Shown here: piece after piece, positions 6,002 through 13,644 of the stretch
Layout of the letters: every line of letters starts with the position of its first letter
Numbering within the stretch: position 1 is the first letter of the stretch
Assembly: GCA_029218485.1 (NCBI GenBank)
Contig: JAQXRK010000212.1
Coordinates: 1-18,588, forward strand
DNA length: 18,588 nt
DNA from: a bacterium
Lineage (GTDB): Bacteria > Bacillota > Clostridia > Christensenellales > CAG-138
Reading direction: 5' to 3'
The notes under the pieces: model-generated
What the model saw: the letters and a program-made list of their open reading frames with translations, nothing else
Databases searched by the model: none
What the model was told of the DNA's origin: nothing
Made by a program: the position numbers and the translations under genes

Positions 6002-8049
6002 AGGCGTCCTGCGCCTGTTCCTACGGGGGCAGTTATTCCGACGAATTGCTCGACCGGCTTTGCACCGCGCACGGCGTTCCAAGAATCGTTGCGCGCGCAC
6101 TTGTGCGCCGGGGCGTCACGGAAGCGGAGGCGGTGCGGGCCTATCTGCACCCCGATGAAGCGGCGCTCCTTGACCCGTTTGACCTGCCGGATATGCAAAA
6201 GGCTGTAGAACGCATCCGCAAAGCGATCCGGCGCGGAGAACGGATCTGCGTTTATGGCGACTATGATGCCGACGGCGTTTGTGCAACCACGATCCTGGTC
6301 CAGTGTCTGCGGAATCTTGGCGCTCATGTGTTTTATTACATCCCTTCCCGCCATGATGAGGGATATGGTCTGCATGAGGAGTCCGTTGAGCAGATCGCCA
6401 AGAAGGGGACAGCGCTTCTGATCACGGTGGATAATGGCATTGCGGCCGTTTCCGCTGCTGCGCTCTGCGCTTCGCTCCATATGGAACTGATCGTCACGGA
6501 TCACCATTTGCCGCCGGATTGTTTGCCGGAAGCACTGGCGATTGTAGCGGCGTCCCGCAAGGATTCGGCGTACGAAAACGGAGTTCTGTGCGGCGCCGGA
6601 GTGGCGTTAAAACTTGCGCTCGCGCTCAGCGGGGCATCATTGCAGAAGGAATGGTTGGCGCTCGCGGCAGTTGCAACCGTTGCTGACGTCGTTCCGCTAT
6701 CCGGTGAGAATCGAACCATTGTTGCGCGCGGCATCAAAGAGATCTCCCAAAGCGCTGGCCTTTCCGCATTGCTGGATGTGGCGGGATATACCTCCAAGCC
6801 GATCACAAGTGAGACCATTGCTTTCACCTTGGCGCCCCGTTTGAACGCTGCGGGACGAATGGGCGATGCCGCAAGGGCCGTAGCGCTCCTGCTGGAGGAG
6901 GATGCCACCCGCGCACGTCAATATGCCGAAGCGCTGGAGGGGGAAAACCGGGCCCGCCGCTTAGAGGAAGATCGCATCTTTCAGGAAATTGAAAACCGTT
7001 ATCCGCCGGAAACGCTGCGCACCCGCAGAGCCATCGTTCTGCATGGAGTTGATTGGCACCTCGGCGTCATTGGCATTGCTGCGGCTCGGCTCACCGAACA
7101 ATACCATTGTCCCGTGCTTCTCTTTGGAGAGCGCGGCGGGAAATACATCGGATCCTGCCGAAGCGTACCGGATATCCATCTGTATGACTGTCTGCAAGCC
7201 TTTTCCGGTTTTTTTGAGCAGTTTGGCGGTCATGCGCGTGCCGCAGGCATCACCATGCAGCCGGAACGATTCGACGAGTTTGCGGAAGCCTTTGAACGCT
7301 ACATTCGGGAATCGTATCCGGACGATGCATTTGAACCGGTTTATTGGTTTGAAGAGGATGCGGAGTTGGCATCTCTGAACAGGGAAAATGTCCAAGCACT
7401 CGAATGCCTAGCCCCCTTCGGCGAGGGCAATCCAGAGCCCGTTTTTCGGATCACGCAGACCAATCTGTGCGATGTGCGCCGTATCGGCCAGCACGGGACG
7501 CATCTTTCTGCATCCGTCATCCAAAACGGGTTTCGCATGCGCGCCGTCGGATTCGGCTTCGGTGCAGAAGCGGAGCCTCTCTGCGCGCCGGGGAAATGGA
7601 CCGTCCTCGGCGTACCGCGCATCAATCGGTTTCAGGGCAACGAAAAAGTAGAAATACAGCTCTCCGCAGTGCTTTCCTGCAATGTTTCAAAACTTTTGCG
7701 TGCATTTTTGGAGAATGTGCTGTACAATACCTTTGTTGACTATGATAAACTGTGTGATTTGTTTTTTGTTTCACACGGCTTTTCGCCGTTTTCGGTGTTG
7801 GAGATCGACGAAGCGGCTCTGCGAAAACGGTTTGTGCGATTGCGTGCAGCCATCGGCCCGGAAGGGCTTGATGTTCACCTGATACAGGCGGGGAGCGATC
7901 CGAACGACCTTTGGGGGTATTGCCTGTTCCTTGAGCTTGGCTTCTTTGTCTTTGATGCGCGCACCCGGAAAATTTTGCGCGCAGCATATCCGCAGCAGCG
8001 GAGTTTAAAGGAAAGCAGGCTGTATCGAATGGCGACGGAGCGCATATAG
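5998..8049 (+). CDS. recJ: Single-stranded-DNA-specific 5'-3' exonuclease RecJ
   Basis: DHH-family exonuclease acting in recombinational repair on single-stranded DNA. From ATG 5998 it has 683 residues. Metal-binding motifs: YGDYDADG (86-93), DNG (145-147), the DHH signature D168-H170 in VTDHHLPP, and VATVADVVPL (225-234). The linker RLNAAGRMGDA is at 281-291 and the DHHA1 motif GGHARAAG at 410-417, followed by an OB-like domain (about 470-545). A further C-terminal domain (about 550-683) resembles the extra domain of Bacillota RecJ. The open frame continues 45 bases upstream, but ATG 5998 overlaps the scfB stop as ATGA. No clear Shine-Dalgarno precedes it, so coupling to scfB is likely. apt follows after 27 bases. 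Confidence 0.93.
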   Translation: MKASCACSYGGSYSDELLDRLCTAHGVPRIVARALVRRGVTEAEAVRAYLHPDEAALLDPFDLPDMQKAVERIRKAIRRGERICVYGDYDADGVCATTILVQCLRNLGAHVFYYIPSRHDEGYGLHEESVEQIAKKGTALLITVDNGIAAVSAAALCASLHMELIVTDHHLPPDCLPEALAIVAASRKDSAYENGVLCGAGVALKLALALSGASLQKEWLALAAVATVADVVPLSGENRTIVARGIKEISQSAGLSALLDVAGYTSKPITSETIAFTLAPRLNAAGRMGDAARAVALLLEEDATRARQYAEALEGENRARRLEEDRIFQEIENRYPPETLRTRRAIVLHGVDWHLGVIGIAAARLTEQYHCPVLLFGERGGKYIGSCRSVPDIHLYDCLQAFSGFFEQFGGHARAAGITMQPERFDEFAEAFERYIRESYPDDAFEPVYWFEEDAELASLNRENVQALECLAPFGEGNPEPVFRITQTNLCDVRRIGQHGTHLSASVIQNGFRMRAVGFGFGAEAEPLCAPGKWTVLGVPRINRFQGNEKVEIQLSAVLSCNVSKLLRAFLENVLYNTFVDYDKLCDLFFVSHGFSPFSVLEIDEAALRKRFVRLRAAIGPEGLDVHLIQAGSDPNDLWGYCLFLELGFFVFDARTRKILRAAYPQQRSLKESRLYRMATERI

Positions 8050-8076
8050 CAGCGAACAAATAGGAGGTAACCGAAC

Positions 8077-8592
8077 ATGGACTTGAAAGAGAAGATTCGC
8101 AGTATCCCTGATTTTCCGATTCCTGGCGTACTGTTTCGCGATATCACGACGCTTTTGAAGGACGGGGAGGGCTACCATACGCTGATCGACATGATGGTGG
8201 AATCGCTGAACGGCATTCCCGTTGATCTTGTCATCGGGCCTGAGGCGCGCGGCTTCGTGATCGGCTCCGCGCTTGCCTATCAGCTGCACGCCGGTTTCGT
8301 CGTTGCCCGTAAGCCCGGCAAATTGCCGAGCAAGACCATGCGCTACGAGTATGGTCTGGAATATGGGTCCGATGTACTGGAAATCCACGAGGATGCGATT
8401 CAGCCCGGGCAGCGTGTCGTAATCGTAGACGACCTTCTTGCCACCGGCGGCACGGCGCTTGCGGCGGCAAAGCTGGTCGAGCAGGCTGGCGGAGTCGTCT
8501 GTGGACTGCGTTTTGCGATCGAACTGCAATCGGAGTTTGATGCGCGCAAGGTTCTGAAGGATTATGACGTCTGGTCTGCCATGCAGTATTAA
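8077..8592 (+). CDS. apt: Adenine phosphoribosyltransferase
   Basis: Salvages adenine with PRPP to make AMP in the cytoplasm. The 171-residue length is typical. Family motifs are PDFPIPGVLFRDITTLL (11-27), GPEARGF (54-60), ARKPGKLP (77-84) and the PRPP loop VIVDDLLATGGT (115-126). The ATG has a near-perfect AGGAGGT at 8062-8068, eight bases upstream, consistent with high translation. It follows recJ by 27 bases and is followed by an intrinsic terminator. The recJ-apt-relA order is a conserved Bacillota arrangement. Confidence 0.97.
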   Translation: MDLKEKIRSIPDFPIPGVLFRDITTLLKDGEGYHTLIDMMVESLNGIPVDLVIGPEARGFVIGSALAYQLHAGFVVARKPGKLPSKTMRYEYGLEYGSDVLEIHEDAIQPGQRVVIVDDLLATGGTALAAAKLVEQAGGVVCGLRFAIELQSEFDARKVLKDYDVWSAMQY

Positions 8593-8613
8593 AGTCAGCG
8601 CGTTACACACGAC

Positions 8614-8640
8614 AAAATCAACGGGCTTCCGTTGATTTTT
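8614..8640 (+). terminator. Intrinsic terminator after apt
   Basis: AAAATCAACGG (8614-8624) pairs perfectly with CCGTTGATTTT (8629-8639) around a GCTT tetraloop, and the T run extends to 8640. It closes the scf-recJ-apt unit. relA begins 28 bases later, so relA relies on read-through or on a promoter I could not identify in 8593-8667. Confidence 0.8.
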
Positions 8641-8667
8641 CTATTCAGTATGAGGGGAGGGTGAAAG

Positions 8668-10848
8668 ATGGACCGAACGCAGCTCATGGAAAGCTTCCGC
8701 GCAAAATATACGCAGGAACAGGCGGATTTGTTTGAAAAGGCGCTTTCATATGCAGAGGAAGTGCACAGCAGCCAGAAGCGCGAATCCGGCGAACCATACA
8801 TCATTCACCCGATTGCCGTTGCGAGTATCGTCATGGGCCTCGGCATGGATGCCGCGAGCGTCACCGCCGCAGTATTGCATGATGTGGTGGAGGACGGAGA
8901 AAATGTGACGATCGATGACATTGCCCGCATGTTCGGCAACGAGATCGCGCAGCTGGTCGATGGCGTCACGAAACTGACGATCTCAGGAAAGCAGACCTAT
9001 ATCACCAAGAAGCAGGAGCAGGCCGAAAACCTTCGCAAGCTGTTCCTCGCCATTGCGGCTGATGTGCGCGTGGTTATCATCAAACTGGCCGACCGTCTGC
9101 ACAATATGCGAACGCTCGCCTATTGCAATCCCTATAAGCGGATGCGCAAGGCCAAGGAAACGCTGGATGTCTATGCGCCGCTCGCGCACCGCTTTGGTAT
9201 GGGCGCCATCAAGGGCGAGCTTGAGGATCTTTCGTTTCAATACCTCATGCCGGATGAGTATGCGGACATCAAACGCCAGTTTGAGAAGCAGCGTGCCGAT
9301 CGCGAAGAGGTGCTGAACGATGCCATGCAGCGCATCAGCCAGCAGGTAGCGGAGGCCGGTATCCACGCTTCCATCAGCGGGCGGCCAAAGCACCTGTACA
9401 GCGTTTATCGCAAGATGCAGCGCATCAATGGCAGCATCAATGAAATCTATGATTTGATCGCAATCCGCGTGATTGTCGATACGGTCAACGACTGCTATGC
9501 CACGCTCGGCGTTCTGCACGCAAGCTGGAAACCGCTCCCCGGCCGGTTTAAGGACTATATTGCCACGCCAAAACCGAATATGTACCGCTCTCTGCATACA
9601 ACGCTCTTGAGCGATACCGGCATTCCGTTTGAAGTGCAGATCCGCACGCAGGAGATGCATCGCACTGCAGAATACGGTATTGCCGCCCATTGGATGTATA
9701 AGGAGGGGCGCGCAACGCAGAGCCTGCTCGACCGCAAGACGAGCTGGCTGCGGCAGATCCTCGAAGCGAAGGATGCCACCGAGGACAGCATGGAGTTCGT
9801 TGACAACATCCTCAAAGATTTTCTCGGGGAATATGTCTTCGTGCTGTCGCCGCGCGGAGAAATCTTTGATTTACCTACCGGCTCTACTCCGCTGGACTTT
9901 GCATACCGCATTCATACCAATATCGGGCACCACTGTCAGGGCGCCCGCGTCAACGGCAACCTGGTTCGTCTTGACTACAAACTTAAGACGAACGATATGG
10001 TCGAGATCATCACCTCGAACAGCCAGGTCGGGCCGAGCCGCGACTGGTTGAAAATCGTCAAGACGCAGACCGCCCGCAACCGCATTCGCCAATGGTTCAA
10101 GCGGGAAAACCGCGAAGAGAATATTCAGCGCGGCAAAGAAATGCTTGAGGATACGGCGCGCCGTCAAACCCTGCAACTGGCGCAGCTGCTCAAGCCCGAG
10201 TATACTTCGGAGCTGCTCAAGCGCCTCAATATGACCGGTCTGGATGATCTCTATTCGACGATCGGTTTTGGCGGCATCTCCGCTTCACAGGTGCTCCACA
10301 AGCTCCAGGATATGCAGCGCAAGGCGGAGAAGGCGGAGGCACTTGCACAGCAGCTCAGCACCAGCGAGCAGAAACCGGCGCTCAAACCCCGGCAGCTCCC
10401 CGTGAATGGTATCATCGTGCATGGCGATCCCGGTATGGCCGTACGATTTGGAAATTGCTGCAACCCGCTCCCGGGCGATCCCATCATCGGGTATATTACG
10501 CGCGGCCGCGGCGTGTCCGTGCACCGGGTGGACTGCACGAATGCTGAGAATCTGCGCATGGATCCGGAGCGGATTATCGATGTGGAGTGGGCGATTGGTG
10601 CGGACACCTCGGTCCATGCCTCGCTGCAGATTCATGCAGAGGATCGGGCGGGTACGCTTCTTGAGATCTCCGCACTGCTCTCCGGCATGAATATCAATAT
10701 TCAGGGGTTGAGCGGAAAGCCGACCGGTGATGGCAAATATGTTGTGGATATGACATTTTCGGTCAGCAATTCGGAACAGCTCAACCAGATCATGCACAGC
10801 CTGAAGCGGCTCAAGTGTGTCAATGAAGTATACCGTGTACACCGATAG
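8668..10848 (+). CDS. relA: Bifunctional (p)ppGpp synthetase/hydrolase Rel
   Basis: Makes and degrades the stringent-response alarmone (p)ppGpp. The 726-residue protein has the full long-Rel layout. The hydrolase domain has H47, H71-D72 (LHDVVED) and D142 in KLADRLHNMRTL. The synthetase domain has SGRPKHLYSVYRKM (237-250), RFKD (293-296) and YRSLHTTL (306-313). The TGS domain is at about 388-450, a Cys-rich region carries GNCCNPLPGD and VHRVDC, and a C-terminal ACT domain spans about 645-726. An intact HD site together with the basic RxKD loop is the established signature of bifunctional Rel rather than synthetase-only RelA. ATG 8668 has GGGGAGG upstream. dtd follows after 18 bases. Confidence 0.96.
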   Translation: MDRTQLMESFRAKYTQEQADLFEKALSYAEEVHSSQKRESGEPYIIHPIAVASIVMGLGMDAASVTAAVLHDVVEDGENVTIDDIARMFGNEIAQLVDGVTKLTISGKQTYITKKQEQAENLRKLFLAIAADVRVVIIKLADRLHNMRTLAYCNPYKRMRKAKETLDVYAPLAHRFGMGAIKGELEDLSFQYLMPDEYADIKRQFEKQRADREEVLNDAMQRISQQVAEAGIHASISGRPKHLYSVYRKMQRINGSINEIYDLIAIRVIVDTVNDCYATLGVLHASWKPLPGRFKDYIATPKPNMYRSLHTTLLSDTGIPFEVQIRTQEMHRTAEYGIAAHWMYKEGRATQSLLDRKTSWLRQILEAKDATEDSMEFVDNILKDFLGEYVFVLSPRGEIFDLPTGSTPLDFAYRIHTNIGHHCQGARVNGNLVRLDYKLKTNDMVEIITSNSQVGPSRDWLKIVKTQTARNRIRQWFKRENREENIQRGKEMLEDTARRQTLQLAQLLKPEYTSELLKRLNMTGLDDLYSTIGFGGISASQVLHKLQDMQRKAEKAEALAQQLSTSEQKPALKPRQLPVNGIIVHGDPGMAVRFGNCCNPLPGDPIIGYITRGRGVSVHRVDCTNAENLRMDPERIIDVEWAIGADTSVHASLQIHAEDRAGTLLEISALLSGMNINIQGLSGKPTGDGKYVVDMTFSVSNSEQLNQIMHSLKRLKCVNEVYRVHR

Positions 10849-10866
10849 AGAGGAATCTGAATCATT

Positions 10867-11313
10867 ATGCGGGCAGTCGTTCAGCGCGTGAATTGTGCTT
10901 CCGTCTCCGTCAACGGGGAGATCGTATCCGCCATCGATCGGGGGCTGTTGGTGTTTTTGGGCGTAGAGACGGGGGATACGGACAGCGACCTGATGTATAT
11001 GGTCAACAAACTGCCGTCGCTTCGCATCTTTGATGATGAAAACGGAATGCCGAATTGCAGTGTTCTGGACTGTGGAGGCAGCATCCTTCTCGTTTCCCAG
11101 TTCACGCTCTGCGGCGATGCGCGCCACGGGCGCAGACCCGGCTACAGCCGCGCGGCACGGCCGGAAGAAGCGCGAACGATGTATGATCGGTGCGCACAGC
11201 TTCTGGCTGTCCAAGTACCCGTGCAGCAGGGGGTGTTTCAGGCGGATATGCAGGTTTCCTTGGTCAATGACGGTCCTTTTACCATTTTGCTGGACAGCAG
11301 GAGAGCTTTTTGA
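10867..11313 (+). CDS. dtd: D-aminoacyl-tRNA deacylase
   Basis: Hydrolyses D-amino acids, and mischarged glycine, from tRNA, a translation proofreading step. The 148-residue length is normal. Motifs include MRAVVQRV at the N-terminus, SQFTL (77-81), GRRP (88-91, the cross-subunit Gly-cisPro element is in this stretch) and NDGPFT (134-139), the usual NxGPxT loop. GAGAGG sits just after the relA stop, a somewhat long 13 bases before the ATG. Its TGA overlaps the next ATG by one base, and relA-dtd linkage is common in Bacillota. Confidence 0.95.
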   Translation: MRAVVQRVNCASVSVNGEIVSAIDRGLLVFLGVETGDTDSDLMYMVNKLPSLRIFDDENGMPNCSVLDCGGSILLVSQFTLCGDARHGRRPGYSRAARPEEARTMYDRCAQLLAVQVPVQQGVFQADMQVSLVNDGPFTILLDSRRAF

Positions 11314-11957
11314 TGTTGTTTGAAAAACTGCCTACCGGGCCATTGAATGTCAATACCTATCTCATTGGCGGTGATAACGATACGGAGTGCGTTGTGATCG
11401 ATCCGGGCGATGCCGGATTGGTTCTCGATGCTCTGCATTGTACCGGGCGTACTTGTGCTCTGATTCTGGTGACGCATGGCCATTTTGACCATATCTGGGG
11501 CCTTGCCGAACTGGCTGAGGCAACGGGCGCACCCGTTGCCGTTCATGCGGCTGATGCGGACAAGCTGCAAAGCGATCGGAAGAGCATGGCATTTCTGATC
11601 GGAAAACGGTTGCCTGCTGCGCGTGCAACGCAGCTTCTGCAGGATAACGATATTGTGCATGCAGCCGGACTGACCATCCGTGTGCTGCATACGCCGGGCC
11701 ACTCGGAAGGCGGGGTATCCTATGTGCTCGATGCGCAGCGGATGATCTTTTGCGGCGATACGCTGTTTTTTGATGGCGCCGGTCGGACAGATTTTCCGGG
11801 CGGCAGTCAGGAGACGCTCTACCATTCCATTGCCGACCGGTTGTTCCGCCTGGAGGGAGCATACGATGTATTCCCCGGTCATGGCGACAGCACAACGCTG
11901 GACCATGAGCGGCTGTGCAATCCGTTTGTGCAGATGGGGAGGAGGCTCAAGTGGTAG
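11313..11957 (+). CDS. MBL-fold metallo-hydrolase, glyoxalase II-like (YcbL type)
   Basis: Predicted zinc-dependent hydrolase of 214 residues, a small stand-alone metallo-beta-lactamase fold. Metal ligands are visible: THGHFDH gives H55, H57, D59 and H60, TPGH gives H130, FCGDTLF gives D149 and FPGHG gives H190. The absence of a C-terminal substrate domain points to YcbL-type proteins rather than full-length glyoxalase II; the actual thioester substrate is unknown. The open frame can be read from a TTG one codon earlier, but ATG 11313, overlapping the dtd TGA and with GGAGAG about seven bases upstream, is the better start. The end overlaps the hemZ start by seven bases, so it is in the relA-dtd-hemZ unit. 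Confidence 0.9.
   Translation: MLFEKLPTGPLNVNTYLIGGDNDTECVVIDPGDAGLVLDALHCTGRTCALILVTHGHFDHIWGLAELAEATGAPVAVHAADADKLQSDRKSMAFLIGKRLPAARATQLLQDNDIVHAAGLTIRVLHTPGHSEGGVSYVLDAQRMIFCGDTLFFDGAGRTDFPGGSQETLYHSIADRLFRLEGAYDVFPGHGDSTTLDHERLCNPFVQMGRRLKW
11936..11945 (+). promoter_or_regulatory. Ribosome binding site fixing the GTG start of hemZ
   Basis: GGGGAGGAGG ends five bases before GTG at 11951. An in-frame ATG exists at 11915 but has no comparable site and lies deeper inside the preceding gene, so the GTG is preferred. Confidence 0.65.
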
Positions 11958-13417
11958 TTCTCAAAACAAATCGTCCTGAATACCGAAACGATATTGCCGA
12001 GGAAATACGACTGTTTCTCGGCCTTGTTGACATTGCGGAAACGGCGGACGCCTGCCCAGTGGACTTGGAGCTGACCGTAACCCTTTATGAGCAGGATGGC
12101 CGGTTCTTCGCAGATGCGAGCACGGCCGATGGGCACAGCTACAGGACGCTGGCCGACCTTCCACAGCAGAATCGGCTTGAGGAAAAGCGGCAGGAGAAGC
12201 GCGCGCTGAAAATCGCAGTCTTTCGTCTGCTGCGCCAAATCTATACCGATATTTCCGTTCCTTGGGGGTCGTTGACGGGAATACGCTCAACGAAGCTGTT
12301 TCGCGAGCTGACAATGCGGGAAAATGCCGCATCCGCTGAGGAGCAGTTTTTGCACCTGTTTGATGTATCGCCTGCAAAAACGGAACTGGCATCCCGGATT
12401 TCCTCCGTTCAGCAGCCGTACATCCAGTCGGTTCGCGTAGACAGGGATATCGATATCTATATTGGCATTCCGTTCTGCCGTACAAAGTGCCTGTATTGTT
12501 CCTTCGCGTCCGAGGTGATCGGCAAGCAGGATAAGTTAACGCCCTATTTAGAGGTGCTGAAAACCGATATTGCGGCTGGCGCGGCGCTCGTGCGGGCCAA
12601 CGGGCTTCGCGTTCGGAGCATGTACATCGGCGGAGGTACGCCGACGGTGCTCTCAGCGGAACAATTGCATGCGCTTTTGTCGTTTACACTTGATGTTTAT
12701 GGCGGGTACGGCAGGGAGTTGACTGTGGAGGCCGGCAGGCCGGATACCATCACAGAGGAAAAACTGCGCGTCCTCAACGCGCATGGTGTCCGTCGCATCT
12801 CCATTAATCCACAGACAATGAATGACGATACGCTTGTACGCATTGGGCGCGCCCACAATGCGGAAGCGATTGAGCAAACGTATGCTCTTGCGCGCGATGT
12901 GGGCTTTTCTGTCATCAATATGGATTTGATCGCAGGGCTGCCCGGCGAAGGCGTTCCGGATTTTTCAAAAACACTGGAGCGCGTGTGCGCTTTGAGACCG
13001 GAGAATATCACCATACATTCCCTCGCGATCAAGCGGTCCTCGCGCTTAAAGCAGCAGTTGGATGCTTATCCGCTGCCGGATGCCGCAACGACCGAGCGCA
13101 TGATTCAAAGCGGAGCCGAGGCCGCTTCCGCCATCGGCATGCAGCCCTACTACATGTACCGGCAAAAATACATGAGCGGCAACCTCGAAAATACCGGCTA
13201 TGCGCTGCCGGGAGATGAGTGCGTCTATAACATCGATATGATGGAGGAAACGACCAGCATTCTGGCGCACGGCGGCTGCGGCATCAGCAAGCGTGTTTTT
13301 GGAGCAGAAAACCGGGTGGAGCGCATTCCAAACCCCAAGGAGGTGGCCGTTTATATGGCCAAGCTGCCCGCTCTGCTGGATGCCAAGACGCGCCTCTTTT
13401 CTGCCGCGTGTGATTGA
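11951..13417 (+). CDS. hemZ: HemZ, radical SAM coproporphyrinogen III oxidase-like enzyme
   Basis: Oxygen-independent coproporphyrinogen dehydrogenase family member of 488 residues, close to Bacillus HemZ. The N-terminal 160 residues are the HemZ-specific region, including SVPWGSLTGIRSTKL (101-115). The radical SAM motif is C175-x3-C179-x2-C182 in GIPFCRTKCLYCSF. Further on come GGGTPTVLSAEQL, TVEAGRPDTIT and YYMYRQKYMSGN, all typical of HemN/HemZ. Whether it works in haem synthesis, as a haem chaperone or in another radical reaction cannot be told from sequence; no other haem genes are in view. The GTG start overlaps the preceding stop by seven bases. The stop codon overlaps the -35 box of the hisS promoter. 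Confidence 0.92.
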   Translation: MVVLKTNRPEYRNDIAEEIRLFLGLVDIAETADACPVDLELTVTLYEQDGRFFADASTADGHSYRTLADLPQQNRLEEKRQEKRALKIAVFRLLRQIYTDISVPWGSLTGIRSTKLFRELTMRENAASAEEQFLHLFDVSPAKTELASRISSVQQPYIQSVRVDRDIDIYIGIPFCRTKCLYCSFASEVIGKQDKLTPYLEVLKTDIAAGAALVRANGLRVRSMYIGGGTPTVLSAEQLHALLSFTLDVYGGYGRELTVEAGRPDTITEEKLRVLNAHGVRRISINPQTMNDDTLVRIGRAHNAEAIEQTYALARDVGFSVINMDLIAGLPGEGVPDFSKTLERVCALRPENITIHSLAIKRSSRLKQQLDAYPLPDAATTERMIQSGAEAASAIGMQPYYMYRQKYMSGNLENTGYALPGDECVYNIDMMEETTSILAHGGCGISKRVFGAENRVERIPNPKEVAVYMAKLPALLDAKTRLFSAACD

Positions 13418-13442
13418 CACCATATGAGCCAGACAGTATAAT
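13414..13442 (+). promoter_or_regulatory. Consensus vegetative promoter of hisS operon
   Basis: TTGACA (13414-13419) and TATAAT (13437-13442) are both perfect and separated by the ideal 17 bases. The -35 overlaps the hemZ stop codon. Start of transcription is expected near 13449, giving a leader of about 195 bases before hisS. Confidence 0.9.
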
Positions 13443-13448
13443 AATCGA

Positions 13449-13644
13449 AAAATGCGGATGAAAATCCGCCTCGATTTGCGGCGCACTCGGAGGTTGAAAC
13501 ACCTTTGATTTCATCAACGCGCATTGCAGCGGAACCGATGTGGGAGGCGCAACCCCATGGATTTGTGGAAAAGCAGCATTGGCGCCGCTTTTCCGTTTGC
13601 AAAGGGATGGATTCGCTTTTATAGATGACGGAGGATAAGGAAGA
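13449..13644 (+). promoter_or_regulatory. Structured hisS-aspS leader of unresolved class
   Basis: The 227 bases between hemZ and hisS hold no gene but several pairings. GCGGAT/ATCCGC (13454-13459 with 13464-13469) closes a GAAA tetraloop. GCGC (13481-13484) can pair with GCGC (13519-13522), enclosing small hairpins AGGT/ACCT (13491-13494, 13501-13504) and TGAT/ATCA (13506-13509, 13513-13516). GGGs at 13542-13544 pair with CCC at 13553-13555. GGAAAAGC/GCTTTTCC (13567-13574, 13587-13594) is a terminator-like hairpin with a weak T tract. GCGGCGC (13478-13484) is fully complementary to GCGCCGC (13582-13588) and would exclude two of these helices. This suggests a regulatory leader. A T-box would be expected for hisS-aspS, but its canonical motifs are not convincingly present. 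Confidence 0.55.

Noticed and set aside
7736..7765. TTGACT and AT-rich bases inside the 3' part of recJ as an internal promoter for apt
   Set aside because: No -10 element at proper spacing follows TTGACT, and apt is only 27 bases from recJ, so co-transcription explains it.
13580..13588. TGGCGCCGC as the T-box motif of a tRNA-responsive leader for hisS-aspS
   Set aside because: It departs from TGGNACCGCG at the conserved A. It lies in the loop of the terminator-like hairpin instead of upstream of it, and I found no convincing Stem I motifs. Kept only as an unclassified leader.
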